Positions 51,377-60,655 of a DNA stretch of 64,000 nucleotides are shown one piece after another. This DNA is from Extibacter muris (GTDB lineage Bacteria > Bacillota > Clostridia > Lachnospirales > Lachnospiraceae). The notes below the pieces were generated by a model that made no database searches, was not told where the DNA came from, and was given only the letters and a program-made list of their open reading frames with translations. The stretch lies in assembly GCF_004345005.1 (NCBI RefSeq), contig NZ_SMMX01000003.1:186001-250000 (forward strand), read 5' to 3'. Position numbers and translations under genes: made by a program. Positions within the stretch are counted from its first letter, which is position 1, and each line of letters starts with the position of its first letter.

Positions 51377-52486
51377 ATGTTTGGAAGAAAATGTACATTA
51401 TGTGGGGGAAAGCTGGACGGCAGGGGAAGATGTGAAGAATGTGGCCTGGACAGCAGCAAGTCGGAAAAGAGATATAAAATCAACCAGAGCAGCTGTGACG
51501 GGGAACCGTTGACTCATGTCCACAGGGAAGACTATCATATCCCGAGGGGGGATGAACAGAAGCGGAAAAAAGAGCAGAGTATGAGCGGCGGCCAGAGGAT
51601 GGAAAATCGACAGCCGGAGTACAGGTATCACGATGATGCGGCGCAGAGGAGAATGAGCAAAAGAGAGAGGGACAAAGACCAGAATAAGTCTGTGGCGGGA
51701 AGAATTGTAGCAGTCATCACCATCGTGCTGACCGTAGCCGGCATCGTATTGTCTGTGATAGAAGAACATGGCCCGGAAATCAGCAGCTGGGCGGATACGG
51801 AATTCGGAGAAAGCGAGAGCGCCGCCGTGTCAGAAGAGTATCAATATGATCCCTATGAGTATGTGGAAAAAATGATTCCCGAGACGGGGGAATCCGCGGA
51901 GTATGTACTTTCAACCGGACATTATATCGTGGGTACCCATATACCGGAAGGTAATTATGCCGCTGAGACGCAGGATACTTTTGACACCGTGCAGGTGCAT
52001 GACAATGTAAATGGGATATATCTGTTTGAGTATGAGGACAAAGAGGATAATTGTCTGGATGACCTTCGCATGTATCAGGGCGCAATTGTAACAGTGGGAT
52101 GCGAGGATACGGTGACGCTAAAGACAGACAACGGTCAGACCGGCCTTATGCTGCAGGGGATGACGAATCCTCTATCTGAGACCGTTGCGATTGGATCCGG
52201 GGAAGAAAAGACGGCAGGGATGGATTTTGAACCAGGAATCTACGACATTATAGCCTCAGGTGAGATTGGCATAGTAGATATTGTTGTCTATGATGAAGAA
52301 GGGGAAAAGATAAAGTCTTTCAGCGTGTATCTTGGTGAGGATAGTGGTAATGGCAAGGGATACAAGTATATGGTGCTTCCGGAGAAGACGACAATTGCCT
52401 GCAATGATGGAGTGGCACTGTCACTTCTGCCGGCTGAGACGATAGCATCCGAAGATTATCTTGGATTTTACGAGGACTTATATTAA
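51377..52486 (+). CDS. Zinc-ribbon, single-pass membrane protein inside the transamidation operon
   Basis: A 369-residue protein I cannot assign. Residues 1-25 form a zinc ribbon (CTLCGGKLDGRGRCEECGLD, CxxC...CxxC). A long charged, disordered region follows, then one membrane helix (IVAVITIVLTVAGIVLSVI, about 115-135). The outer half contains two related beta domains, each opening with a phrase like GHYIVGTHIPEGNYAAE and FEPGIYDIIASGEIGIVDI, which look like a repeated fold. ATG at 51377 follows AAGGAGG. It lies 30 bases after aspS and 11 before gatC, so it is co-transcribed with tRNA-amidation genes, yet nothing suggests a tRNA role. Confidence 0.8.
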   Translation: MFGRKCTLCGGKLDGRGRCEECGLDSSKSEKRYKINQSSCDGEPLTHVHREDYHIPRGDEQKRKKEQSMSGGQRMENRQPEYRYHDDAAQRRMSKRERDKDQNKSVAGRIVAVITIVLTVAGIVLSVIEEHGPEISSWADTEFGESESAAVSEEYQYDPYEYVEKMIPETGESAEYVLSTGHYIVGTHIPEGNYAAETQDTFDTVQVHDNVNGIYLFEYEDKEDNCLDDLRMYQGAIVTVGCEDTVTLKTDNGQTGLMLQGMTNPLSETVAIGSGEEKTAGMDFEPGIYDIIASGEIGIVDIVVYDEEGEKIKSFSVYLGEDSGNGKGYKYMVLPEKTTIACNDGVALSLLPAETIASEDYLGFYEDLY

Positions 52487-52497
52487 AGGAGGAGCAT

Positions 52498-52791
52498 ATG
52501 GCGGACAGGATATCAGATGAGACAATCGAATATATAGGCATTCTCTCCAAGCTGGAACTTGGCGGCACGGAGAAGGAAGCTGCGAAGGCAGATATGGAAC
52601 AGATGCTGGAGTACATCGATACGTTGAATGGGCTGGACACGGAAGGGATAGAGCCTATGACACATGCATTTCCAATCTATAATGTGTTCCGGAACGACGT
52701 AGTGGAGAACGGTGACGAAAGTGCGCGTACACTTGCCAATGCGCCTGTTCAGAAGGAAGGCGGCTTTGTAGTACCGAAAACGATAGGATAG
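52498..52791 (+). CDS. gatC: Asp/Glu-tRNA amidotransferase subunit C
   Basis: A 97-residue GatC: DRISDETIEYIGILSKLELG at the start and the belt segment GIEPMTHAFPIYNVFRNDVV. GatC wraps around GatA and GatB and holds the complex together. AAAGGAGG precedes the ATG. gatA follows after 12 bases. Confidence 0.95.
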   Translation: MADRISDETIEYIGILSKLELGGTEKEAAKADMEQMLEYIDTLNGLDTEGIEPMTHAFPIYNVFRNDVVENGDESARTLANAPVQKEGGFVVPKTIG

Positions 52792-52803
52792 GGGGCATGG
52801 ATC

Positions 52804-54306
52804 ATGACGGACATCATGGAAATGACAGCAGTTGAACTGGGAATGAAGATAAAGACACGGGAACTGTCGGCAGTCGAGGTGGCCAAAGCAGCGCTTGCAA
52901 GGGCCGAAGAAAGGGAGCAGGAGATACACAGCTTTCTGTCCATAGACGGTGAAAGTGCCCTGAAGCGTGCAGGAGAAGTACAGAAGCAGATAGAGGACGG
53001 CACGCTAACAGGGCCTCTGGCAGGGGTTCCGGCAGGTATCAAAGATAATATATGCACACGCGGGATGAAGACGACATGTGCATCAAAGATACTGGAAAAC
53101 TACAATCCGACCTATACGGCGGAAGCGGTGCAGAAGCTGGAACAAAGCGGGGCTGTCGTGATAGGGAAGACAAATATGGATGAGTTTGCTATGGGGAGTA
53201 CGACAGAGACTTCGTACTTTGGAGTGACACGCAATCCGTGGAACCCGTGTCATGTACCCGGCGGCTCCTCCGGCGGTTCCTGTGCTGCTGTGGCGGCAGG
53301 AGAGTGCAGCTTTGCCCTGGGCTCCGACACCGGAGGCTCCATCCGCCAGCCAAGCTCTTTCTGCGGCGTGACAGGCATCAAGCCGACTTATGGGACTGTA
53401 TCACGGTATGGGCTGATTGCTTATGGTTCATCGCTGGACCAGATTGGCCCGGTGGCCAGAGATGTGACAGACTGTGCGGCTGTCCTGGATGTGATTGCCG
53501 GCCATGACAATAAGGACAGCACTTCCGTGGCAAGAGGCAGTTATGATTTTTCCGGAGCCTTGATTGATGATGTCAAGGATATGAAGATAGGCATACCGAG
53601 AGATTACTTTGGCAGCGGCCTGGACCCAGAGGTGAAGGATGCGATAGTGAGGGCGGCAAAGGTACTGGAAGAGAAGGGGGCGGATGTAGAGGAATTTGAC
53701 CTGGGGCTCGTGGACTACGCGATTCCTGCTTATTATGTCATCGCATCCGCGGAAGCGAGTTCAAACCTCTCCCGTTTCGACGGCGTGAAGTACGGATACC
53801 GGGCAGAAGGCTATGACGGCCTTCACGGCATGTACAAGAAGACACGTACGGAAGGATTCGGGGCGGAGGTAAAGCGCAGGATTATGCTCGGTTCCTTCGT
53901 GCTCAGTTCCGGATATTATGATGCATATTATCTCAAGGCTTTGAAGGTGAAGGCGTTGATCAAGCAGGCTTTCGACCGGGCATTTGAGCGGTATGATATC
54001 ATCCTGGGCCCGGTGGCGCCCACTACCGCCCCGAAGCTTTCAAGCAGCCTGGACGACCCCTTGCACATGTACCTCGGCGATATCTATACGATATCCGTGA
54101 ACCTTGCAGGGCTTCCCGGCATGAGCGTGCCGGCTGGCTATGACAGCAAGGGGCTGCCGATAGGTATGCAGCTTATCGGCGGATGCTACAAAGAGAAAGA
54201 CATTATCCGTGCGGCATATGCATTTGAATGTGCGACAGATAAAATATATGTGAAGGCTGCGCCGCCTGATATGCGGATAGCAGATGAGGGAGAGGAAGGG
54301 AGATAG
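52804..54306 (+). CDS. gatA: Asp/Glu-tRNA amidotransferase subunit A
   Basis: A 500-residue amidase-signature protein. The catalytic Lys is in GVPAGIKDNICTRG, and the cis-Ser and nucleophilic Ser are in GGSSGGSCAAVAAGE and GSDTGGSIRQPSSFCG. It hydrolyses glutamine and passes ammonia to GatB. Full family length. gatB follows after 2 bases. Confidence 0.97.
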   Translation: MTDIMEMTAVELGMKIKTRELSAVEVAKAALARAEEREQEIHSFLSIDGESALKRAGEVQKQIEDGTLTGPLAGVPAGIKDNICTRGMKTTCASKILENYNPTYTAEAVQKLEQSGAVVIGKTNMDEFAMGSTTETSYFGVTRNPWNPCHVPGGSSGGSCAAVAAGECSFALGSDTGGSIRQPSSFCGVTGIKPTYGTVSRYGLIAYGSSLDQIGPVARDVTDCAAVLDVIAGHDNKDSTSVARGSYDFSGALIDDVKDMKIGIPRDYFGSGLDPEVKDAIVRAAKVLEEKGADVEEFDLGLVDYAIPAYYVIASAEASSNLSRFDGVKYGYRAEGYDGLHGMYKKTRTEGFGAEVKRRIMLGSFVLSSGYYDAYYLKALKVKALIKQAFDRAFERYDIILGPVAPTTAPKLSSSLDDPLHMYLGDIYTISVNLAGLPGMSVPAGYDSKGLPIGMQLIGGCYKEKDIIRAAYAFECATDKIYVKAAPPDMRIADEGEEGR

Positions 54307-54308
54307 GG

Positions 54309-55739
54309 ATGGCAAAACAATATGAGACGGTTATCGGACTGGAAGTGCATGTAGAACTTGCGACCAGGACGAAAATCTTCTGTTCCTGCAGCACAGAATT
54401 CGGCGGTGCGCCGAATGCCCATACGTGTCCGGTGTGTACGGGGATGCCTGGGGCGCTTCCGGTTTTGAACAGGCAGGTGGTGGAGTATGCCATGGCTATC
54501 GGCCTGGCAGTAAACTGTACGATTACCAGGGAGAGCAAATTCGACAGAAAGAATTACTTCTACCCGGATAATCCGCAGAACTACCAGATATCCCAGCTCT
54601 ATCTCCCCATCGCCAGGGACGGCTATGTGGAGATAGAGACGGGTGGAGGGAGAAAGAGGATACGGATCCACGAGATGCACATGGAGGAGGACGCCGGGAA
54701 GCTGATCCACGACGAATGGGACGACGTCTCCCTCGTAGATTACAACAGAAGCGGCGTCCCTCTCGTTGAGATCGTATCTGAGCCGGATATGCGCTCTGCG
54801 GAAGAAGTCATCGCCTATCTGGAGACGCTGCGGACAATCATACAGTATCTTGGCGCTTCGGACTGCAAGCTTCAGGAAGGGTCCATGCGTGTGGATGTGA
54901 ACCTGTCGGTGCGTGAGGCAGGAACGGATAAGCCTGGCACGAGGACAGAGATGAAGAACCTGAATTCGTTCAAAGCGATCGCAAGGGCAATTGAAGCAGA
55001 ACGGCGGCGGCAGATAGAATTGCTGGAGGAAGGAAGGCAAGTCATGCAGGAGACGAGGCGCTGGGACGATAACAAAGAAACGTCCTACGCCATGCGCTCG
55101 AAAGAAGACGCCAGAGATTACCGATATTTTCCAGATCCTGACCTTGTACCGGTCATGATAGATGAGGAATGGCTGGAAAGGGTCAAGGCAGACCAGCCGG
55201 AACTCAGAAGCGAGAAGCTCGTGCGCTATAAAGAGGAGTTCGATATTCCGCTTTCTGATGCAGAGATGATTACATCGTCCAAACGAATGGCAGATATATT
55301 TGAGGAGACGGCGGTCCTGTGCGGTAATCCGAAGAAGGCCGCCAACTGGCTCATGGTTGAGACGATGCGGCTTTTGAAAGAGCATGGCATGGAACCCGGA
55401 GATATTGCATTTTCCCCTGCCAATCTGGCGAAGCTTATCAGGCTGGCCGATGCGGGAACCATCAACAGTTCGGTTGCGAAGAATGTGTTTGAGAAGGTAT
55501 TTGCAGAAGATATCGACCCGGAACAGTATGTCGAAGAGATGGGACTGAGGACAGTCAGCGATGAGGGTGCGCTGCGCCGGGTCATATCCAGGGTCATAGA
55601 GGATACGCCACAGGCAGTGTCTGACTACAGAGGCGGCAAGGAAAAGGCGCTTGGCGCTCTTGTAGGGCGGACGATGAAGGCGATGGAAGGAAAAGCGGAT
55701 CCCGCCCTCGTTGGTAAGATACTGAAAGAGATGCTGTAA
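54309..55739 (+). CDS. gatB: Asp/Glu-tRNA amidotransferase subunit B
   Basis: A 476-residue GatB with the signature opening YETVIGLEVHVELATRTKIF, the DRKNYFYPDNPQNYQISQ block, and the C-terminal tRNA-binding YqeY-like domain (about 330-476). It phosphorylates the misacylated Asp or Glu on tRNA and replaces the phosphate with ammonia. Complete. It ends the transamidation set. Confidence 0.97.
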   Translation: MAKQYETVIGLEVHVELATRTKIFCSCSTEFGGAPNAHTCPVCTGMPGALPVLNRQVVEYAMAIGLAVNCTITRESKFDRKNYFYPDNPQNYQISQLYLPIARDGYVEIETGGGRKRIRIHEMHMEEDAGKLIHDEWDDVSLVDYNRSGVPLVEIVSEPDMRSAEEVIAYLETLRTIIQYLGASDCKLQEGSMRVDVNLSVREAGTDKPGTRTEMKNLNSFKAIARAIEAERRRQIELLEEGRQVMQETRRWDDNKETSYAMRSKEDARDYRYFPDPDLVPVMIDEEWLERVKADQPELRSEKLVRYKEEFDIPLSDAEMITSSKRMADIFEETAVLCGNPKKAANWLMVETMRLLKEHGMEPGDIAFSPANLAKLIRLADAGTINSSVAKNVFEKVFAEDIDPEQYVEEMGLRTVSDEGALRRVISRVIEDTPQAVSDYRGGKEKALGALVGRTMKAMEGKADPALVGKILKEML

Positions 55740-55771
55740 GGCGTAGCATCAACCAAGGAAGGTATGTACGA

Positions 55772-57173
55772 ATGATGACAAGAAAAGAGATGAAAAAAGC
55801 GGCAAAAAGAAACCTGAAGAGGCATTATATCCTGCTGGTTGCAGTATGTCTCATTGCCGCTTTTCTTAATTCGGAGTTTTCCGGGTCCCTTAATTCGCTG
55901 GAGTTAAATGTGCAGGAATCCTCCGGCGGCAGCTCTGCGGATATGGGCAAAGTTGCCGGGCAGCAGGCAGGGGCGATGGATGTGGCCCGGAATCTGCTGG
56001 AAGGACGGGAAAAAGAGGGGAAGGAACTATCCCGGAAGATTGAAAAGCGGCAGATCGAGCAGTCGAAAAGGGAGAGCCCTGTACTTGGAAGGAGCCGGGG
56101 AGTGCTGGCCCAGGCTGTGAATGCTGTCACTTCCGGCTCGGTGTTCGTGACGGTCATAGCTGCAGTCAACTCCCTGGTCAAGTCCCAAGAGATTACGCTG
56201 CTTATATTTATAATATTAGGGATGTTTCTCCTCATAGCGTTCTGGTATTTTGTGAAAAATATGTATATTGTCGTGTCAAGACGTATCTTCATGGAAGGGC
56301 GCTGTTACGACGCGGTCCCGATCCAGCGTTTCCTGTTCCTGCTGCGGTTGAAGAAGTGGATGAGGGCGGCGTGGATTATGTTTGTGGAATTCATGTATAA
56401 GTTTTTCTGGATGTTTACGATCGTAGGAGGCATCGTAAAGACATTTTCTTATTTTCTCGTCCCTTATATCGTGGCAGAGAACCCTGATATGACCGCCCGG
56501 GAAGCTATCACGCTGTCAAGGAGGATGATGAAAGGCATGGGAATGTTTTTTGTTCCATCTGTCCTTTGCCGGCTGGTATATCCTCGGCATGTTGACATTT
56601 GGGCTCACTGCCGTGTTCTATTCCAACCCGTATGAGACCGCTTCGTTTACGGAATATTATATCCAGCTCCGCAGCCTTGCCAAAGAGAAAGGGATTCCGG
56701 GAGCAGTAGACACGATACACTATATGCGCCATTATTCTGTCTGGTCCCTCATCATGATGTTCTTTGTGTTTTCCTTCATCGGATGGCTCTGGGAAGTGAG
56801 CCTTCATCTTGTCGAGGACGGGGCGTTCGTCAACCGGGGCGTGCTGCATGGGCCTTGGCTTCCTATCTACGGAAGCGGCGGGGTGCTCATTCTCATACTG
56901 CTCCAGAAGCTAAGAGCCAGGCCGGTGGCAGAATTTGCAGGAATCGTCATCCTGTGCGGCATGGCATTTGCGTATGTGCTGGCTCCGCTGCTTGATAATC
57001 TGATAAGAAGGCTGCAGATGAAGCTGCTCATACCGGTATGCCTGCTGTTTCTATGCGCGTATGCGGCAGATACCGTATATTCTTCCGGACATCCGAACAC
57101 CGGGAAGGGAATAACGGATTATGAGAGCAGACAGATAGGGCCGTTCGACGGATATTATGCGGAACGTCTATAA
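55772..57173 (+). pseudogene. DUF975 / putative ABC-transporter type IV membrane protein, frameshifted
   Basis: The first part (55772-56535) has an N-terminal DUF975 layout: basic start MTRKEMKKAAKRNLKRHY, a helix, a long charged loop, further helices and ITLSRRMMKG. The frame is then lost. The continuation in another frame reads WECFLFHLSFAGWYILGMLT onward through more helices (FIGWLWEVSLHLVEDGAFVN, GVLHGPWLPIYGSGG) of the PF06541 family to 57173. A deletion of a few bases near 56535, where a His-Lys pair is expected, accounts for it. The complete protein would be about 465 aa. Real decay or local sequence error are both possible. Confidence 0.75.
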
Positions 57174-57264
57174 GTGGGCCTTTTTATAATTTTTATTGAT
57201 TTGTCGAGGGAAGGGGGAGGTGATACGATAGATAAGGAATTTTGGTAGAAAAGAGGAGAATACG

Positions 57265-58860
57265 ATGAAAAAGAGATTGTCAGCTTCATTATTATGCATC
57301 ATGATGGCGGCGGCATTAACAGCGGGATGTGGCGGAAAAGCAGAACCGGCCGGCAAGATGGAACCCGCCGGAAAGACGACATCTGAAGACTCTGCAAAGC
57401 CTGAAAAAAAGATAGATGCCGGCTCGGCAGATGTGGAACAGGTACTAGAATATATGAATGATTCGGATGATAATACGATTCTGATAGACGCCCGCCCGGA
57501 AGAGGCATACTCGGGCTGGGCTTTGGAGGGAGCCGCTAACGGTGGGCATCTGAAGAATGCACTCCTCTTTTCGGCACGTTGGCTAGACTGTGAATATTCT
57601 GAATCTGCATCCCGTGAAGCTTATCTTAAGAGGGCCCTGGAAGATCAGGACATCACAGAAGATAAGGATATTATCGTATACGATTACACGGGTGAACAGG
57701 CACCGGACGTGGCAGGATATCTTATAGAGCAGGGGATTGAAAATGTCACGGTATGTAAGGCCGATGAACTGATTGACGCGGGAACAGAGCTGGAATCCTA
57801 TACGAACTATGACAGATTCATACCGACAGAAATCGTAAAAAGCATTTCTGATGTAAAAACAGGCAAAGAATCAAGCTTGAGCGAAGAAGCAAAAGCGGCA
57901 GTCGGCGAAGACCTGGGCAAAGTCGTACTGGTGGATGTAAGCTGGGGGAATGCAAAGGAGTCTACCTACTTCTCGACAGGCCATGTGCCGGGTGCGGTCC
58001 ATATCAATACGGATTCGTATGAAAGACCACGCGTATATGTACCGGAGAAGCGGTCTGACTATGCAAAAGAGTGGCGTTTGATCTCGCTTGAAGAGTTCCG
58101 TGACAATGTATGTACGCAATACGGCATCACAAAGGATTCTACCGTAATCTTGACTGGTACAGCCACCGCTCCCCAGGGACGTCTTGGATTTATGCTGAGA
58201 TCGCTCGGCGTCAGAGTGTATGCTATGAGCGGCAGCCTGACGGCATGGACCTATAACGGATACGAACTGGATACGGCTGCCGATACGCTCGTAACTCCGG
58301 TAGCGGTGGACAGCTTCGGGGCAGATACGATTGAACATCCGGATGAGATACTCTGGACGGAAGATATCAAAGCTATCTTGAGCGGGGATATAGAAGGACA
58401 GGTTGTAGACAATCGCGGAGAGGATGAATGGGAAGGCGGATATTCCGGATATAGCTATCATGACCTCGCCGGACGTATCGATGGCTCTATCTGGTGTCCG
58501 CAGGGCACGGAGGAAGAGGGCGAGTTTTTCGAGAATGTAGACAAGACGCCCAGGACCCGGGCAGAGATGAAGACATACCTGGAAAGCAATGGCCTGGACG
58601 TTAATAAGACGATGGCGTTTTTCTGCGGTGACAGCTGGGGCGCTGCAAAGATTGCCTACTGGTGCCAGTCCGTTGACCTTGATAATGTGAAGGAGTGGGG
58701 CAATGGCTGGATTCCATGGTCCAATGAGGGAAATGAATTTATCGACCATAAAGGCAACAAGGTCCACTATGACAGATACCAGGATGCGGTGCTTGATGGA
58801 GAGGGAAACGATGTAAGTGACGGGACGAATCTTCTTGACAATGGGGCAGAAGAGGAATAG
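57265..58860 (+). CDS. Lipoprotein with three rhodanese domains, only the last with a catalytic cysteine
   Basis: A 531-residue exported lipoprotein (lipobox LTAGC, Cys22). Three rhodanese modules follow: about 50-165 (ILIDARPEEAYSG, active loop DYTGEQAP), 210-335 (VVLVDVSWGNAKES, loop LTGTATAPQGR) and 360-500 (VVDNRGEDEWEGG, loop FFCGDSWGAA). The first two loops have no Cys at the active position; only Cys454 could carry persulfide. It probably moves or binds sulfane sulfur outside the cell. The next two genes, a small anchored protein and an MFS permease, follow at short spacing and are likely co-transcribed. Confidence 0.9.
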   Translation: MKKRLSASLLCIMMAAALTAGCGGKAEPAGKMEPAGKTTSEDSAKPEKKIDAGSADVEQVLEYMNDSDDNTILIDARPEEAYSGWALEGAANGGHLKNALLFSARWLDCEYSESASREAYLKRALEDQDITEDKDIIVYDYTGEQAPDVAGYLIEQGIENVTVCKADELIDAGTELESYTNYDRFIPTEIVKSISDVKTGKESSLSEEAKAAVGEDLGKVVLVDVSWGNAKESTYFSTGHVPGAVHINTDSYERPRVYVPEKRSDYAKEWRLISLEEFRDNVCTQYGITKDSTVILTGTATAPQGRLGFMLRSLGVRVYAMSGSLTAWTYNGYELDTAADTLVTPVAVDSFGADTIEHPDEILWTEDIKAILSGDIEGQVVDNRGEDEWEGGYSGYSYHDLAGRIDGSIWCPQGTEEEGEFFENVDKTPRTRAEMKTYLESNGLDVNKTMAFFCGDSWGAAKIAYWCQSVDLDNVKEWGNGWIPWSNEGNEFIDHKGNKVHYDRYQDAVLDGEGNDVSDGTNLLDNGAEEE

Positions 58861-58879
58861 GCAGCACAGGAGGGGACTG

Positions 58880-59254
58880 ATGAACAGGAAAAAACTAGGG
58901 ATACTTTTGATTTCCATCGTGCTTCTTATCGGGGCGTTTGGTATAATTACAGTCATTGTGACGTCAACGACGGAAGCGGATACGCAGGCAGAGGCCGATC
59001 CGGCTGAAGACAACGGGAAAAGCAGCCGTTCGTCCACCTCATCTGAGAAGGCATCTGCAGAAGCGCTCATAGAAAAGACTCTTTCAAAGGACGAAATCAA
59101 GGATAGCGTAGGCGAATGGGAGAAGTTCGAGATGGACAGCAATGGTTGTGAGCGGGGCGTGTTCGCGGGCAGATTCTACTACGACGGGTTTGCCATTTTT
59201 TCCCGGACATACGACAAGGGGAAAACGTTCCATATCGTATCTGTAAATGAATGA
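58880..59254 (+). CDS. Small membrane-anchored extracytoplasmic protein of unknown function
   Basis: A 124-residue protein from the ATG at 58880 (GGAGGGG site). One N-terminal helix (LGILLISIVLLIGAFGIITV) is followed by a Ser/Thr/Glu-rich linker and a compact C-terminal domain (KFEMDSNGCERGVFAGRFYY, DGFAIFSRTYDKGKTF). There is one cysteine outside the membrane. I do not recognise the family. It lies between the rhodanese lipoprotein and the MFS permease and probably works with them. Confidence 0.75.
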   Translation: MNRKKLGILLISIVLLIGAFGIITVIVTSTTEADTQAEADPAEDNGKSSRSSTSSEKASAEALIEKTLSKDEIKDSVGEWEKFEMDSNGCERGVFAGRFYYDGFAIFSRTYDKGKTFHIVSVNE

Positions 59255-59273
59255 CAAAGGGAGAAAGGTTACT

Positions 59274-60587
59274 ATGAGCAGCTTTTTAAGAAAGATTGGA
59301 ATCAAGGGTAAGCTCGGTGACAACTTTGGAGCTATTATCATACTGGCGCTGAGCGGGTCGGTCATCTTCGGGCTTCCTTTCTTCCGATTTGACTATTATG
59401 ACGCATATATCTCGACATACCATCTGACCAATACGCAGATGGGGGTATTTGGTACAGTAATTGGTGTCTTTGGAATCGTGTCCTATCTTTTCGGCGGAGT
59501 GGTCGCAGATGGAATGTCAGTCAGAAAAGTAATCGTCGTATCACTGGCGGGGACAGGAATCGGGGGGCTCCTCCACCTCCTTCCTCTGGGATTCAAAGGG
59601 CTGTTGTGCGTCTATGCCCTCTGGGGCGTCTCCACGACGTTTGCCTTCTGGCCGGCCTGTGTGAAAGCCGTGCGTGTGATGTCTGACAAAGACAGCCAGG
59701 GCAAAGCCTATGGCTTCTTTGAGGGCGCGCAGAATATCGGCGGCGCTGTAGCTGCCCTTGCAGCGGTCGCTTTATTTAACTGGGGGGCTTCCAGGATGGC
59801 AAATGAGGTCCTTGCCATGAAGTATGTCATCTTGTTCTATGCATTTGTAAATATAGCGATGAGCATCGTGGCCCTCTTTGTAGTGAAAGATGACAGCATG
59901 ATGCTCAGTGGAGCCCGTGTTTCCTTCAAGGGACTTGTAAAAGTGATAAAGAACCCTGCCGTATGGATTATCTGTCTCGTCTCGTTCTGCAACCATGTAT
60001 TCTGCCTGTCCATCTATTATTATATACCGTACGTCACCGATATACTTGGCGCCAGCGTCGCGTTCGGAGCAATGCTCGGTGTCTTCCGGAAGTTCGGGTC
60101 CATCGGCGGAAATATTGCAGGGGGCTATCTGGCAGACCGGTTCGGCACCGCCCGCTTGATGCTGCTGGCGTTTATCGTAATGCTAGGCGGCCAGGTTCTG
60201 CTGCTTCTGACCCCTGTGGGGAAGGCCGGCATCATTATAGTAGCGGTTCTGTTTGTTACGATTCTAGTATTTTTCCATATGAATTATGCGATGGCATGGA
60301 CGATGATGAGCGAGGGGGCGGTGCCTGTCGAGTATTCTGGTACGGCGGCGGGGCTGATCTGCATGGCAGGCGCGGTTCCGGAGACATTTGTATCCATCCT
60401 TGCAGGAAATATTATCGATACTCATCCGGGTGAATCGGGGTTCCGCTATTTCTTTTATTTCCTGACAGCAGTTATCGCGGCCGGTTTCGTGCTCATCCTG
60501 ATCTGGCGGAATTATCTGAAACGTGCCAGAATAGACAAGTCAAAATTTGATGAGAAAGCGATGGAAGACTTGAAGCAATATGTATGA
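59274..60587 (+). CDS. MFS transporter
   Basis: A 437-residue major facilitator with twelve predicted helices. The loop 2-3 region (GGVVADGMSVRKVIVVSL) and its second-half equivalent (GGYLADRFGTARLMLLAF) carry the MFS signature, and FAFWPACVKAVRVMSDKDSQ with GKAYGFFEGAQN is typical of the organophosphate/oxalate-type branches. The ATG at 59274 has the better ribosome site (GGGAGAAAGG); the ATG at 59247, overlapping the preceding stop, is the alternative. Its link to the rhodanese lipoprotein suggests a sulfur compound as substrate; that is inference. Confidence 0.88.
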   Translation: MSSFLRKIGIKGKLGDNFGAIIILALSGSVIFGLPFFRFDYYDAYISTYHLTNTQMGVFGTVIGVFGIVSYLFGGVVADGMSVRKVIVVSLAGTGIGGLLHLLPLGFKGLLCVYALWGVSTTFAFWPACVKAVRVMSDKDSQGKAYGFFEGAQNIGGAVAALAAVALFNWGASRMANEVLAMKYVILFYAFVNIAMSIVALFVVKDDSMMLSGARVSFKGLVKVIKNPAVWIICLVSFCNHVFCLSIYYYIPYVTDILGASVAFGAMLGVFRKFGSIGGNIAGGYLADRFGTARLMLLAFIVMLGGQVLLLLTPVGKAGIIIVAVLFVTILVFFHMNYAMAWTMMSEGAVPVEYSGTAAGLICMAGAVPETFVSILAGNIIDTHPGESGFRYFFYFLTAVIAAGFVLILIWRNYLKRARIDKSKFDEKAMEDLKQYV

Positions 60588-60605
60588 TACGGGCAGACGG
60601 AACGA

Positions 60606-60645
60606 ACGCCCCATCCTTCATGATGAAAGGATGGGGCGTTTCAGC
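60606..60645. terminator. Bidirectional terminator
   Basis: ACGCCCCATCCTT (60606-60618) pairs perfectly with AAGGATGGGGCGT (60627-60639), with T-rich flanks. It separates the MFS operon from the convergent AraC gene. Confidence 0.8.
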
Positions 60646-60655
60646 ATCACAGCCG

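Noticed and set aside
54186-55385. 399-aa minus-strand frame antisense to gatB
   Set aside because: Shadow of gatB, with no ribosome site or recognised domain.
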